A stretch of 64,000 bases of DNA, taken from the NCBI GenBank assembly GCA_000697055.1, contig JNDT01002127.1:103035-167034 (forward strand), written 5' to 3'. Numbering within the stretch: the stretch's first letter is position 1; every line of letters starts with the position of its first letter. Under the pieces are notes generated by a model, which saw only the letters and a program-made list of their open reading frames with translations, did not search any database and was not told where the DNA came from. This document shows, in pieces, positions 1 through 12,000 of the stretch. The stretch is from Saksenaea vasiformis B4078. Its lineage: Eukaryota; Mucoromycota; Mucoromycetes; Mucorales; Saksenaeaceae. The translations under genes and the position numbers were made by a program.

Positions 1-56
1 TCTTCCTCTCCTGCTTTTCTCTTCCCTTTTCTTTTTTTTCCCTTTCTTTCTATTAC

Positions 57-2150
57 ATGAGTCCTACAAAAGGCTTGTTTGCAAGCCCATTCGAATCAAG
101 TGACAGTGACATTGATCCAACAACGGAGAAGGGAAAAAAGGTGCTGGAACAACCGCCTGCAACACGATGGGAACTATGGGGTTATTATCTCTACTATAAT
201 GGCGTAAGATTTTGATTTTGGCAGCTATAGCATTGAATGACAAGGGGAAATTCATAGAACAATGGCTATACAATCAACAGTTATATGCCTAATATATTGC
301 AGATGCTAGCCTACCGAGATGGGTTTTATCGTGAAACGCCTGATATTCGAGGCTGTGATCTGAATGATACATTGAAACCATGTTATATTCGCTGGATGAA
401 TAGTCCCATGGGCATTCCTGTGTCATCCATGCTTTTGTATGTCCAAGCGATATCTTTTTCAATTCAATTCGCCTTGTTCACGACCTTTGGCTCGTTAGCA
501 GACTACGGCCGTTGGAACAGATACATTTTACTCATCGCTACCGTGATCGGTTGTGCTGCGCAGATCATCCCTATCGTTCTTGTAAATGATGATGGATCCC
601 ACTGGAATGCCATGATGGGGATCATGATCATTGCTCTCATCTCTTACGGCACATCCCTCGTATTTTATGGCGCTGCATTTCCAACACTCAGGTGACTTCA
701 TTTTTTCTTTTTTTAGGCTTGTGCGATCTGGGAAATTAACCACAGCCCAACTTTTTTTTCCTTTTTTTTTCCACTTAGTGATAACCTACCCGTGGTTCGT
801 GCAGCACGCGGTGATTCAAATTTGAATCGGGAACAAACGTTGCAGGTTGTGGAAGTGTGGAGAAACCATGTTTCCGCCATCTCAACTGTCTTCTCCAATG
901 TAGGCTTTCTCATCATGACAGGTAGAGTCATTTTTTGGGCTTTGTTGTTGTACAAACATTTTTCCCATCTGACCATAAAGTTTGCACATTGTATTTTTAG
1001 GTATCCTGTCAGGCGTATCATTTTTACCATGGTCAAACTATGCTTTTCCATCGGGAACAGAAGCCATACTTGGCAATGCACCGCTTTATAACTACATTGG
1101 CACGGTGGTGTGTGGCGGTTTTTGGGTCCTCAACGCCATTCCCTATTTTTTGGCTCAGCCTCGCGGTCGCCACGGCCCTGAGCTCCCAAAAGGTTCTAAC
1201 CATTGGACAATTGGATGGAAATCCATCTTCCTTGCGATCAGGTAAAAAAAAAAAAAAAAAGAAAAAGAAAATGAGAAGAATCATCCTTTGATTTAACTGG
1301 CAAAAAAAAGGGAAGCGCGGAAACTTCGCTATTTGTTTATGTATATTATTTCCTACTTTATGTTTTCCGATGCCGTGTCAACTACCAACCAGATGATTAA
1401 CATCCTTCAAGGTAAGGGAAACCGGGATTTTCCGTAGGGCTGAGATTACTGAAAAAGGGACAATCTGTTAGGAGAAATCACGAGCTTTTCGGCAAAACAA
1501 GTGACCATCCTTAATCTTGCATCGGCAGCGACATCTATTATTGGTTGCTTTTTATTTTTATGGATCGCCAAACGATTCAAAGTGAGAACCAAGACAAACC
1601 TATTGATTATCGTCATTCTTTCTGGCATCGTTCCTATCTGGGGATGTTTTGGTATTGGGCTGGACAATTTTGGCATCAAGGTAAGGCGCATAAATGATCG
1701 ACAAATAGTAAATCAATGTGGTGACAATGGTTTGATTAGACAAACTGGGAATTATGGGTATTCTACGTCTGGTCCGGATTGTTTACTGCTCCCATTTGGG
1801 CGTGGCAAAATACCATGTTGGCAGAGTTGGTTCCAAAAGGAAAAGAGAACCTGTTCTTCAGCTTGTTCGGCGTTGTTAACAAGGCATCCTCATGGATAGG
1901 ACCTGTGGTCATCGGAGCCATCACTGAACACACAAGTAACCTATGGAAAGGATGGCCATTTGTCCTGGCATTATTTGTGATTGCTACAGCGATTATCATT
2001 TTCATTGACGTAGACAAGGCCAAACTGGACGTGGCTGCTTATCAAGCATCGTTGGACGAAGCAGAAGAAGAAGGTGGAAACGGTGATGAGGCGAGTGAAA
2101 ATGCTTCAGAAACGAAGGCCGACGTCAAAAAAGCCGAAGTACACGTTTAA
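57..2150 (+). CDS. Atg22-like vacuolar MFS transporter
   Basis: A seven-exon gene of about 561 residues (exons 57-203, 258-691, 779-921, 1001-1241, 1311-1411, 1472-1680, 1740-2150). All introns are GT-AG and join in frame. The product is a polytopic membrane protein of the Atg22-like major facilitator family, which in yeast releases amino acids from the vacuole after autophagy. The match rests on the segment SYMPNILQ after the first intron, the hydrophilic loop before TM2, the motif FGSLADYGRWNRY, and the pattern of about 12 hydrophobic segments. The tail from about residue 520 is acidic (EAEEEGG) and probably cytosolic. The start lies 5 nt after a C/T-rich leader like that of other genes here. 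The family is clear from sequence. Direct orthology to yeast ATG22 is inferred, because fungi carry several Atg22-like paralogues. Confidence 0.85.
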
Positions 2151-2437
2151 AACGATCCCGTGTATCATTTTTTGTACAACTTATTACCACTTATACCACA
2201 TCATGTACAGTACTGGAAAAGAAAAAAAAAGTCTCTATTGTTAACGAAACAACTGTAAGCTGTTATCCCATAGCTTCTATTCGAGCATATGTCATTTGCA
2301 GACAAAGCAATTCCTAAAACCCCATGCAGGTTCTGTTTTGTTTGGCGATTTAAGATGCATTCTTGATCATCAGCATATATATGTGAAGAAAATAAGAGTT
2401 CCACTGTTTTTTTTTCCGCTTTTTTCTTCCTTCTATC

Positions 2438-2677
2438 ATGTCATTTCGTCCAAGCTCTACTATGATCAAAGAAGATACTCGATATATGAATAACAGCTCT
2501 CCAGCGCTGTATCACGATTTGTCTCTCACTAAAATGTTTCATCTACGAAAACAACTACAACAGGACGTCGCTCGAATCCGGATGGAAGAACAGGAGCTCT
2601 GTGAAGAAGAGAAACGAGTGAAACAGCGGTTGCATATGGTCAGAGAGAAACTAGACGCCCGAACCACTATGATCTAA
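2438..2677 (+). CDS. Small coiled-coil protein, 79 aa, unknown function
   Basis: A single-exon ORF of 79 codons. It starts right after a C/T-rich leader (about 2407-2437) of the kind that precedes other start codons in this window, with an AT-rich TATA-like stretch near 2379-2385. From about residue 28 the product is a highly charged helix (LRKQLQQDVARIRMEEQEL) with heptad-like spacing, so a short coiled coil is likely. There is no signal peptide or membrane segment. A purine/AT-rich 3' flank with AATAAA-like sequence follows the stop. I do not recognise the family. The gene is inferred from promoter-like context and coiled-coil composition; it could also be chance. Confidence 0.5.
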   Translation: MSFRPSSTMIKEDTRYMNNSSPALYHDLSLTKMFHLRKQLQQDVARIRMEEQELCEEEKRVKQRLHMVREKLDARTTMI

Positions 2678-3133
2678 ACCATACACAACATAAAATAAAT
2701 GAAAGGAGAGACGTATTGTATCTTTGTATTTTTCATTGAAAACTAGAAAGTTCCGCGCCGCTTTCTTCTTAACCTGTCCTTCCAAATGCAACCGGCACGG
2801 CTTATTTCCGCTGCTTCGTCCCCCTTCCCCCCTCAACCGAGATTTCTCAAAAGTAGCTGCATGACCATCGTTCCTAGTGATAGCATTGCACAAATGAAAT
2901 TCCTTGGATAGATCCGCTGCTTAAACGGATATGACTACAACTGTTTCTCTTACTTTTCATTAGCAAACGGGTTGGAAAAAAACACGTTAAATCCAATCCA
3001 GATTCCATGTGGTTCTCCACAGTCCGAATTCTCGATTCACTGTCATGATTTCCAAAAGCAGAGGATTATAAACTTGGTATTCTTTACAACAACTGGAGGT
3101 TTTCACAAAAATGAACTTTTGACGCTATGATGA
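2678..3133. other. Intergenic, no gene seen
   Basis: About 450 bp between the small coiled-coil gene and the 3' end of the minus-strand kinase gene. Only short ORFs occur, without family resemblance. It presumably holds the two 3' UTRs. Confidence 0.6.
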
Positions 3134-5638
3134 TTATAACTGTCTTTTTTTCGTTTTGGTTTTCTGGCTCACGCTACTCCGTAATGGTATTGCGGTGCTT
3201 TTGTCGAATGATTTTATCCAAAACTCTGAGAGTTCTTTCTGTAGCCGTGAGTTTTCTTGTCGAGTGCGAGAAAGCCGTTCTTCCGTACGAGATAATTCCA
3301 TATGAGTTCGTTGCAGCAGTTCGCGGTCGCGTTTCCACATAGCCAGTTGAATCGGGCTAACCCCAGAATTTTCTGGAGATACGCAAGAGGAGCTTAACGA
3401 ATGATTGCTCATAGTCAAATGGTCTTCCGCTGCCCCTTGCTTTGCCACTAGTAATTGTATAATTTCCTCTGATTTTCGTAACCGTTCTTGAAGTTCACGC
3501 CGTTCTTCCCTGCCAGTATTCACCAGGTCTTTCCAAGTTGTCAACTGAGACTTGGCTTCGCTGCTCTCACCCATTAATCGGCCCAATCGCATCGTTAAAT
3601 CCGTATTTTCTCGTTCTAACCGTTGTATCGTTACTTTATCGCGCTGCTTTTCTTCCTCAAAGCGTCTGTTTTCTGACTTCAATTTGGCATTCTCCTTTAT
3701 TAGTTCCTCCACTTTCCCCCTTAATTCTGAAGCCTCTGTACGGTCGTTCCGTAACCGGTCGATGGTACGCTGCATTGCCTCCATCTCTTTCTGTAAGCCC
3801 TTGACAGTCTGCGAAAATTCCTCTTTTGCTGTATGAATTCGACTGACTTGGAAGTCGAAATCTGCAACGGATATTTCTCTAGACATTGGTGGTGTATGGC
3901 TAACAACCTGATCTTCCTCCTCCTCGACAGTGTCGCTGTTTCGGTCCTGCATAAACGTTTCCAGCTGATCTTGCATCGCTCCCATGATTGAAGGTGTCTT
4001 CGCAAAATAAGTGTATCCAACAAAGGGGATATGTAATCCCTCCACCGATTCAGTTCCCTTTCTGCCAGAAGAAGGATGCAGATCGGAGAGGTCTTCATTA
4101 TAAACGACAAAATTAGAGGTGTCGGATGGTGAGGATAGCACAGGTTGGAAAGGTGGAGTGACTAGAAAAAAAATCCGTTAGTTGCTTTTTCTCCTAAATA
4201 TGATCGTAGCCCTATCCCTCTTTACTTGTGCGAATAGCTTCCCACTGAATGCCATGGAAAAATGGATGTCGCTTTATCTCTTCTATGCCATTCTTCCCTA
4301 GACGAGAGTCACAGCCACAGAGAAACCTAAAAAGGGGATGACATAGGTTACACTTGAAATAAAGTGAATGCGATCAATCATTTACTTGCAGATAAGGTCT
4401 TTTGCCTCTTCGGAGATGGGTTCCTCAAATTTAAAACTGGGCATACTGGGCTGCCCCACTTGGTGTTAGCCAAAGAAAAACAAAAAATTAAAATGAGCGC
4501 TTACATCATGGGCAAGGATATTTAGCCACGTTGTAGTCTGATTGTCATTATAGAAGGGTGGATCGCCTTGCAACATTTCGTACAAGACGATGCCCACGGA
4601 CCACCAGTCCACCTCTGTACCGTAGGTTATTTTGCCTTCTTCCGCTTGCAGTACTTCGGGTGATACATAGTCGCACGTTCCTACGACTGCTGTCGGAGGC
4701 ACCTATTCCGCCAAAAATTAAAACTACGGCTTTTTAGTCGAATTCCTTTCCGCACCTTTGTGCACGAGTCCAGATGTATGCATGATCCAAAATCTGTCAA
4801 TTTAATATGTCCAGTGGCGTCAATGAGGATATTTTGTGGTTTGATGTCACGATGCACATATCCTAGGCGATGTAAGTCGTTGACAGCCAAGATAATTTCG
4901 GCGATGTAAAACCGTGCCTCATCTTCTGTAAGACACTGACTTTCTTGCCGTCCCAGCACGCTAAATAAATCACCGCCTCCAGCATATTCCATAACGAGAT
5001 AAAGATTTTCGTGGTCTTGAAATGCTGCGTACAAGTTTGGTATCCACTGACTTGATTGTGACAAGACCAGTCGTTCTTCGATAGAAAACGTCCGCTGAAA
5101 GAAAAATAAATGGGTATTTAGACGATGCAAGAAGAAGAACTCGTGACTATTCTTATCTATACCTCGCGTTCGTGAAAAAGCGTTTTCTTTTCCAGGGTTT
5201 TCATCGCATATATATTGTTATCCAGTTTACTCTGAACTACAGAGACCTACGATCGGTTACGACACGTAATGTAAATCTATAAATATTACCGTTCCGAACT
5301 GTCCTTTGGCTAACGGCTTGATTACATCGAAATCATCTTTATTGACCCGTGCTGTCATGATTTGGCGACACAAAGGTTCATCTAAGAAGAAAAAAAAACA
5401 AGTTTGAATATACCAAAAAAAGAAAGAGGATGTTTCTTTTACACCGTTCAAGAAAATGAGTCATGTGCTCGAGATGTGTTGATGTAGAATAATCATGGTA
5501 TAGTGCTACCAGAGCATCCAGTGCAGTGTCGGCATAATTAGGATTATCATTAAATGCATGGACAAGCGAGGATAATCGGGTGGTAATAGATTGCACTGAT
5601 GTCACATCATTGCTCATACAATGGACTGGGAATGTCAT
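3134..5638 (-). CDS. MRCK/ROCK-like AGC protein kinase with coiled coil
   Basis: Eight exons (5443-5638, 5290-5381, 5163-5246, 4756-5094, 4505-4702, 4386-4450, 4226-4326, 3134-4161) give about 700 residues. The N-terminal helix ([11 protein letters not shown]) and the kinase domain match the DMPK/MRCK/ROCK group. Visible landmarks are the Gly-loop GQFGTV, catalytic Lys in YAMKTLEK, the HRD loop [17 protein letters not shown], the activation-segment motif [12 protein letters not shown], and the AGC C-tail [10 protein letters not shown] long coiled coil follows (residues about 440-640). Animal MRCK/ROCK proteins are longer and end in C1, PH, CNH or Rho-binding domains, none of which is seen here. 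By family it should act in cortical actin/polarity signalling, perhaps downstream of Rho/Cdc42; that role is inference. The start could instead be the second Met (5617). A TATA-like stretch lies near 5655-5665. Confidence 0.85.
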
Positions 5639-6394
5639 GTCAAAAAGAAAGGTATATTTATATAAAGTAAGGGAAAAAAAGAGTGGGAAAAGAGAGAAAG
5701 GGAAAACTGCTGCTACGGAGATAGAAGTTTTGGCTATCTCATTTATTGGATAAACATTCTCCTTCTTTGGAAATGCAGTGATTATCATTCCCAACTTCTC
5801 TCTGTTATTTTCCTTACTATTCGTCGACCAAACAACCTGCATGCTTGTTTTCCCCAAATCAAATTGAACGAATAAGATAGCTAGCTCCATACAAACTCTT
5901 GTCTAGGCTGTATGGTGTTGTGTGTGTGCAGTTATTTCATGTCGTATCATAGGGAAGGTTTCATTGCACCTGAATAAACGCATGGGTATGTGTTGTGGTC
6001 AAAAAGACCTCTTTTCACACATGAACAATTCTATGGGTAGCTTAGTTTACATTCGTGGTTCTAATGTCGTTATGGTCCTTCCTGTTTTTCCTTTTTACGT
6101 AATCATTCGTGATTCATTTTCATGTTGCTGTTATTTAACTAGTATGCTCGGAGCTTTCATTTTAAATGCCTCAACTTTTAAGGCAACATGAGAAGAGTAA
6201 CATTTTAGTCATTGATCGCTCGTCAGTCAGTATAAGGATAGGAAACATAGCGGCAAAATAAAGAGAGAAACAAGAACGGAAAAATTGGAACCAAGATGCT
6301 CTACGAACCGCAGAAAATTTACGGGGTACACATATCAGTTATCGGACTACGAACTTGACGTGTTGCCTACCTGAGCGAAGGCCCAGTCCACTTG
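5639..6394. other. Kinase upstream region / 3' flank of Fanzor-like pseudogene
   Basis: About 750 bp without a supportable gene. One side holds the presumed kinase promoter. The other side is immediately downstream of the Fanzor-like ORF. In active Fanzor/TnpB loci that is where the guide (omega) RNA would be encoded, but I see no convincing hairpin or conserved end here. Confidence 0.5.
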
Positions 6395-9300
6395 TCATTC
6401 TAATCGCCATGATGGACGTCTCCCATGTGCTAGCATGGAAGCGGTAATCGAAGCTATATTATGCGCCGCGCTGCCATCGCGGTGGAAGAAACGGTTGCAA
6501 GCGTCGCAGACGAGGATACGTAAGATACCTTGTTTCTCCATGGTCCGTTGATCGCTGAAGATATTGAACACACGAGGCCGTACCTGCTGAAGACACCGAT
6601 AGCAAATTTTGGACGTATTATATTCAATCCACACGGCATATTTTGTGCTGTCTGTTTGAGGCGTTGATATGTCTTTTCAATCTTTCCATCAATCTATGAT
6701 CCATAGAAGGTAGGGCCCCTCGTCTGCTGCTTGAAGTCATGCCGTCCATTCCGAACGCGAAGACTATTGGTTTGCGCTGTTTCCATGCCGACTCTGGAGA
6801 GCTATCAGACGGATATTCTGTGGACTTGATGATACTCGTGCAAGCTTTATCCAGAGCGGAATGGATAGACGACGAGGTATTCCAGCTACGCCTCATGACT
6901 GATCTATTGTTATAGAAATCACAGATGCGGAAGCCGCGGTGCTCTTCTTGCCAAGCACGGATGTACAGCAATAAATTGGCCATATTGGATTGTTGTGAGC
7001 CACAGCTTAAAGCCGTCTCGTCTTCGTCAATGCGATACTTCGCTTTACGGACTTGCAACCCGGCATTCTTCATCGTGTTTCCTCCATAAATTTCGTTTCG
7101 CTTGACAACAAATCGCACACCCTGACGTTCCGAGGACGCTGGCAGGAAAAAGGATGCCGCAGCATAGGTTTCGCCAAGATCCAGACCAACGACGCCGTTA
7201 TAATTAGAAAACATATTCGTTGACAGAAAATTACTTTCTTGTTTTTTCTTCGCGAAGCGTTCGTGTCTCAGGCAAAAAAAGTTTCTTTTGCTCGAAGGAC
7301 GAAGTGCACCAGTCAGTATAAGGGACGATGAGTCGCACACCATCCGTTTGAAACATGGATTTGACAGTGAACCTCGGTAACTGTGTGCGAGGTATACATT
7401 TACGTAATCCCCTTTTGAAATCTCTATTGGTCTTTTTCACGATATTGTTCTGCTTGGGATCGCTCACTGCCTTGACTGCTTGGTCAAACACAAATTCAAA
7501 GGAAGATCCCCACTTTCGACCGGTAGATCCTCGGGATTGGAAATGTTGCCAGGAATGCTTTAGGCCGCTTTCTATGATGCATGAAACTATCAAATTGATA
7601 TTCAAATTGGTAGTGGTTTTTACCTGCAAGTCCTTCTCCAACATAAAAGTGGTCAATATGTTTGAGCAACTGCTTCATATGCTCGTTAGTGAAAGGAACA
7701 CGTATGTCACGACTTGGAGCTACAGGACAAAGGCGAAATGACACATCGTCTGGATATCCATTAAGGAAATGGACCAGCAAAGGGCAAGAGATCATATCCT
7801 TCTGCAAGTTTCTCGTCCTGGTTAACGTCACTTTCTTCGTCGGGGTGAGTTTATCTGCGTTTAGAATATGCTCCTGCAGTCCTGAGTGGATTATTGCTTT
7901 CGGATGGACGAGCAAATCCCAAGCAGTCGAAGAGATCAGCCACATGCACGTGTAAACTTGAGATTGCCTATGAATCATCAATTAGATATTGTCTTTGAAA
8001 TCGCAACGCGGTTTAAATACCTTATTGCCGATCTTCTTTTTCAATACCTCTTCTAAGTCATTTCGTTGAAAAGACACAAATCTGGAGATCTCCGGTTGGA
8101 TTGCCTCAGACCGCGTGCTCTACGTTTTTATACTAGTCAACATTTACCGTGGAACCTTCTGCTTTGTCGATGTCTAGTGGTACATGCCAAATTTTAGCAA
8201 ACACGTATTCCTGGAAACCGTCGTGGTTGGGCCAATTAATAGGTACTGACTGTGTCAAAACGTCTTTCATGGACAACTGTTTCTCTTCAGCGGCAGTCTT
8301 GAGCAGGTCCTTTTTCAGCTGGCCGATAAATTTGTCGACTTGTTTCTTCGTGGCTCTATCGAGCCGCTGGAAAAGCCTGTCAGTATCCTCCAGCGCTGTA
8401 TCTGTTCCGCCATTGTCGTCCATCGCTTTTTGCATCAAGTATCGCGGAAATGCTCCATGATCTGGCTAGCTCTGCGGTTGTTTTGCGATATTAGAGAGCG
8501 CGATGCGGATGCAATCAATAGAATTTTGGATAAAATTTGACAGCACACACTGACGAAACGATATGTCCATCTGCTCAGCCATCTGAGCGACAATGTTGCC
8601 TCGGTGGTCTACCGTCGAAGACTGGGAACCTTACTCCAGTCGTGACGGTATCCGAGGAACCAGACTTTTCGGGCGTAGAGGAGAACGTTACGAAGTTCAG
8701 GATCATCGTTCATGAGCACTACCAATGCCGTAATGCTTATATCCTCTGGGAAGCCAATATAAGTGTTTGGGTTCTCGACCACAGTATTTTCGGGTAAAAT
8801 TGGCTCTTCGATAGCTGAGTCATGGATCACCTGTCGATACCAGTTAGGTTTACCTTTCCAATCAATGTATTCCATTGCCAGATGCAGACTCCATGACCAA
8901 GTCCTCACTGCGTTATCCGATTCCTTGTCGGTCCCTGCCTTCTGACTGAGCTCTTAGTACTTCGGAAAACGCAGAGACACCTTATACCGGCAGGCCGGCA
9001 GCAGTGTCTGAGCTGCACGCAGAGCAATGTTGGCGATTTGGAAGGCGATCTGCCTAACCATAGACATCTCTCGGACTTCTCTACGAAGAAACTGACAAAT
9101 TATTTCGGCTTGAAGCTTTGCTTTCCCGTCATCCGATGGAATTCTCCTGCTCGCAGCTGCAAGAACCGATGAGTAAAGACCGTTCGTCCAGGTTGAGGTT
9201 GCTCGTGTCCATTCATGTAACGAAACTCCTTCATCAGTATCAGGGTCATTGTATGTAGGTCTTTTGCTGTCCTTCTTTTGATTGCTAGATCGAGACAAAT

Positions 9301-9533
9301 TTCTGACGTTTCTTACGTCTGCCTCCGGAGGATGGTCTTCTAGTTCGAGGTCGGTAATCGCGGGGCTTACCCAGTTTTTCTTCTCTCGTGCTAGACTCGT
9401 CGATCACATTTGCATTTGCAACTGTGTATCGTCTTCCTGCTGTGGTAATTTGCCGGCTAGGTTCCAGTCGAGCTTGAGCAACTTCAACACCATCAACTTG
9501 TTGCAGTACATAATTTCTCAATATCTTCATCAT
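6395..9533 (-). pseudogene. Fanzor/TnpB-like RuvC nuclease, multi-exon, decayed (Fz-A)
   Basis: Minus-strand coding pieces can be joined into one protein of Fanzor type (eukaryotic TnpB relatives, RNA-guided DNA nucleases of mobile elements). From N to C: a basic segment (RRPSSGGRRKKRQK), a large helical region (VDHRGNIVAQMAEQMDIS), the pre-RuvC motif FQTDGVRLIV, RuvC-I VVGLDLGET (near 7180), the FG motif IVFAFGMDG, IEYNTSKICYRC, a second zinc pair CDAC, and RuvC-III HRDGSAAHNI (near 6475). Several canonical introns restore frame, for example about 8962-9000, 8118-8145 and 7584-7620. I also see an in-frame TAG near 8467 and frame breaks near 8630 and 6650, with further unresolved joins near 7300 and 9290. 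It is therefore probably a recent pseudogene, unless the breaks are assembly errors. RuvC-I and RuvC-III aspartates and both zinc pairs survive. The start at 9533 is tentative. Confidence 0.65.
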
Positions 9534-9599
9534 TGTGCAATCAGAACGAATATTTGTTGCGTCTTCTCGTTAATCCAATGTAGGAACAGAGAACCGATG

Positions 9600-10658
9600 T
9601 AATGCAATATAGAAATCGTTGCGCTGGATATCAGACACATGAGGAAGTCGGTCGATCACCTGGATATAAAGTTAATGACCGTGCAAGTTTCTGTGAAGCC
9701 TACATTGTTCATCATATCGTCAGCAAATTCGGTTTGTCTGGGGATTTCTTTGACTAGCTTTTGTATTTTGCCGAACGATAACCCTCTGATATTCGCGGCG
9801 TAATCATTTTCCGACATTGACGCGATTGCTGCCAATCGCCTTTCCACCTGCTATAGTATTAATGTGACATTTTCACGAAAACTTTCATATACTAGTTGAT
9901 AATTTTCCTCTTGTTCTTTGAGCAAACCAAGTTTTTTGAGTACTATGGATTTGGTGGTGATGCGAGCTGGCACAATCCCTTTCTTCCAGTTTCAACGCGC
10001 GAGATCCGCTAGGGGTAAAGTTAGTCCTGATTAGACAAATGTCCCTTACCGGTGTCTCCAGAGCGTCACTGTACATAAACAGGTCACCATCAGGAGCAAG
10101 TATGGCGCACTTGCGGGACGAGCTATTGACAAGATGTACCAAACAAGGATCCGCCTCCAACGGCGCAAGGAAGAACGATGTATGCTGGTAGTGCTCGGGG
10201 AAGTACGGCGGAATATTCAGAGTCATGAACGTCTATCGTCTATACAGCGATTGATTAGATATTTGTGATCATGATAAATGAACTAATGCCTGTTCTATAG
10301 CACTCTTAACCTCGGGGACTGAACAGAACCCAATGTCGAACCTGTTTTTCGAATTTCCGTCTATCTTTCTCAGTTTGCAAACCCTTCCTCGCGGTACGAA
10401 ATGCTGTATTATCCGCAAGTTTATCATTGCATTTACAACGCTGATGGGTCTACCCCTTGGCGGGCAGTTCGTTTCCATCAATGACCAAACAAATTCGACG
10501 GTGAGGAATGTTTCTGCTGTACAGCCTTTCGACGCAACCGAGGGCAGACAACACGAAGTGGGCGACAATCCTAGTTGGCTCCTCATTTGGTCTTTGTAAA
10601 GAAATGCCTGTATTTCTATGTCAGAATCGAAGACATAAGAACGAAAGGGTACCATCAT
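9600..10658 (-). other. Unassigned minus-strand coding-like segments
   Basis: Three open stretches on the minus strand (about 10658-10269, 10226-9885, 9847-9656) lie just upstream of the Fanzor-like pseudogene in the same orientation. One contains FDIGFCSVPEVKSAIEQAL, another GDLFMYSDALETPVRD. They look protein-like but I do not recognise a family. They could be 5' exons of the Fanzor-like gene, a second gene of the same element, or an unrelated dead gene. Confidence 0.35.
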
Positions 10659-11116
10659 GTCTCAGCAAGTAGTGCGTGATCAAACTTGTTGCAACTAGCT
10701 CTTGTAATAACCAGAAAAACAGAGCATAAAAGTCGACGAATAATATTTCTACTCGCACGGATCTAGATGTTCTAGGACTGAAGGAACATCTTGAACGCGC
10801 CAAGATTTTTGGCATAATAATAGAAGCCTTTGACACTTGTAGTAATGACAAGAAGGAGAGGAAGAGAAAGAAGAACAACAGATCTCGCTAAAGTAAAGAG
10901 TTCTTTTTTTATTTCTTTTCTTTGTTCGTAGCGATGATGACATTTCAGTCATTCGCCAAGCTGCATAAATCGCACTCAGCTGACTAGGTATACTCTCTTT
11001 GTAACAATTCCCTTTCTCTAAGCCCATTTTAAATCGCAATAATCGCGCGTTTCTTGTTTCAACATCAATGTAGATTGTGTAGATGTAGCATACGAAGTAT
11101 TTCTTATACTCACAGT
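10659..11116. other. AT-rich spacer, no gene seen
   Basis: About 450 bp between unassigned minus-strand segments and a plus-strand transposon relic. Short overlapping ORFs on both strands show no recognisable family. Confidence 0.5.
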
Positions 11117-12000
11117 ATGACAAATACCATGGGAAGAAGGCATCAGTATAGGTTATGGAAAGACTGCGGAAATCGATATCCAGAAACAAGGGATCGTGTT
11201 CCTTTGGTGCAGCCGAGCCTTTTAGAGGATCTTGATGAGCATTTCATTCTACCAGCAAGCACAACAGAGTCGCATCCGAGGACAGTCCGACTTCCTGAGG
11301 AATTAGCTCAATTGACTGAGAATGACATGTTGAGGAAGGTAATCACTGCTGTGGAGCTTTGTGACGAATATAAGTATTACGTCAAAGAAATAATTGATCC
11401 GGAATTGAAGCGCAGCGTGTCATTTTATGCTGCTCGCTTGCAAGCTATAAATGCACAGAGGCATGTTCCTGAGGATAGGCGAGACGATTTATACCCGTGT
11501 CATTACTTACGATTGCAAGGAACTAATCAGCTGTTTGTTCGACTATGAATATCAATGCATTCGCTTGAAGGTCTATCGTCCGCTGTGTCATCCCTCCCGT
11601 GAGCCGCAATCATTACGAGTGATGCCAGCAGAACTCTGTTCGTACATTGCTGAGAACGCACAACATCAAGATACACAGTCGCTGTATCAAGACGTTGTTG
11701 CCCAATTTCCAGAACGACGTTGCTTCGACACAGTTCTATCGTTAGTGGCGTGGTGCGTTTAGGCAGACTTACCAGCTGCAAAACGACCAATTGATTCGTT
11801 CGCGAAGACTTGTAGGACAGCAGACTAACAATGAACCTTGCAAGTTACATATAATTATAACTGAACGCAACCTTTGCCATAGCAATAGTCATTTTACGAG
11901 GGATAAAAAGGATATCATCGTGTATACTTGTAGAAATCTTCTGCCAGTCCTTCGCCGCTCTAATTCTCCCTCCGGAGACATTGTTTGCCTAACCTTCTCC
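11117..12000 (+). pseudogene. Probable MULE-type transposon ORF relic
   Basis: Plus-strand coding in shifting frames. It begins with a 144-codon ORF (contains RLPEELAQLTENDMLRKV), then shifts frame into RVMPAELCSYIAENAQ and YQDVVAQFPERR, and again near 11760 into YQLQNDQLIRSRRL. The order of an N-terminal region, a short helical segment ending in FP, then a W-rich/DQLIS-like stretch resembles the part that precedes the transposase core in fungal MULE-related proteins. At least two frame breaks occur and no DDE core is visible, so it is a fragment. The MULE assignment rests on remembered family shape, not on an alignment. Confidence 0.35.

Noticed and set aside
5922..6191. 89-codon plus-strand ORF upstream of the kinase
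   Set aside because: Cys/Met/Ile-rich random-looking composition and no leader; likely chance.
6216..7330. GTCAGTATAAGG repeated at about 6226 and 7316, considered as an element-end or guide-RNA repeat
   Set aside because: Only a 12-nt match, one copy inside coding sequence, no further copies or symmetry.
8466..8640. Treating the stop and frame break near 8467/8630 as an intron of Fz-A
   Set aside because: The candidate GTAGAC...GCTAG intron would remove a clearly protein-like helical segment, and other splice choices give non-matching frames.
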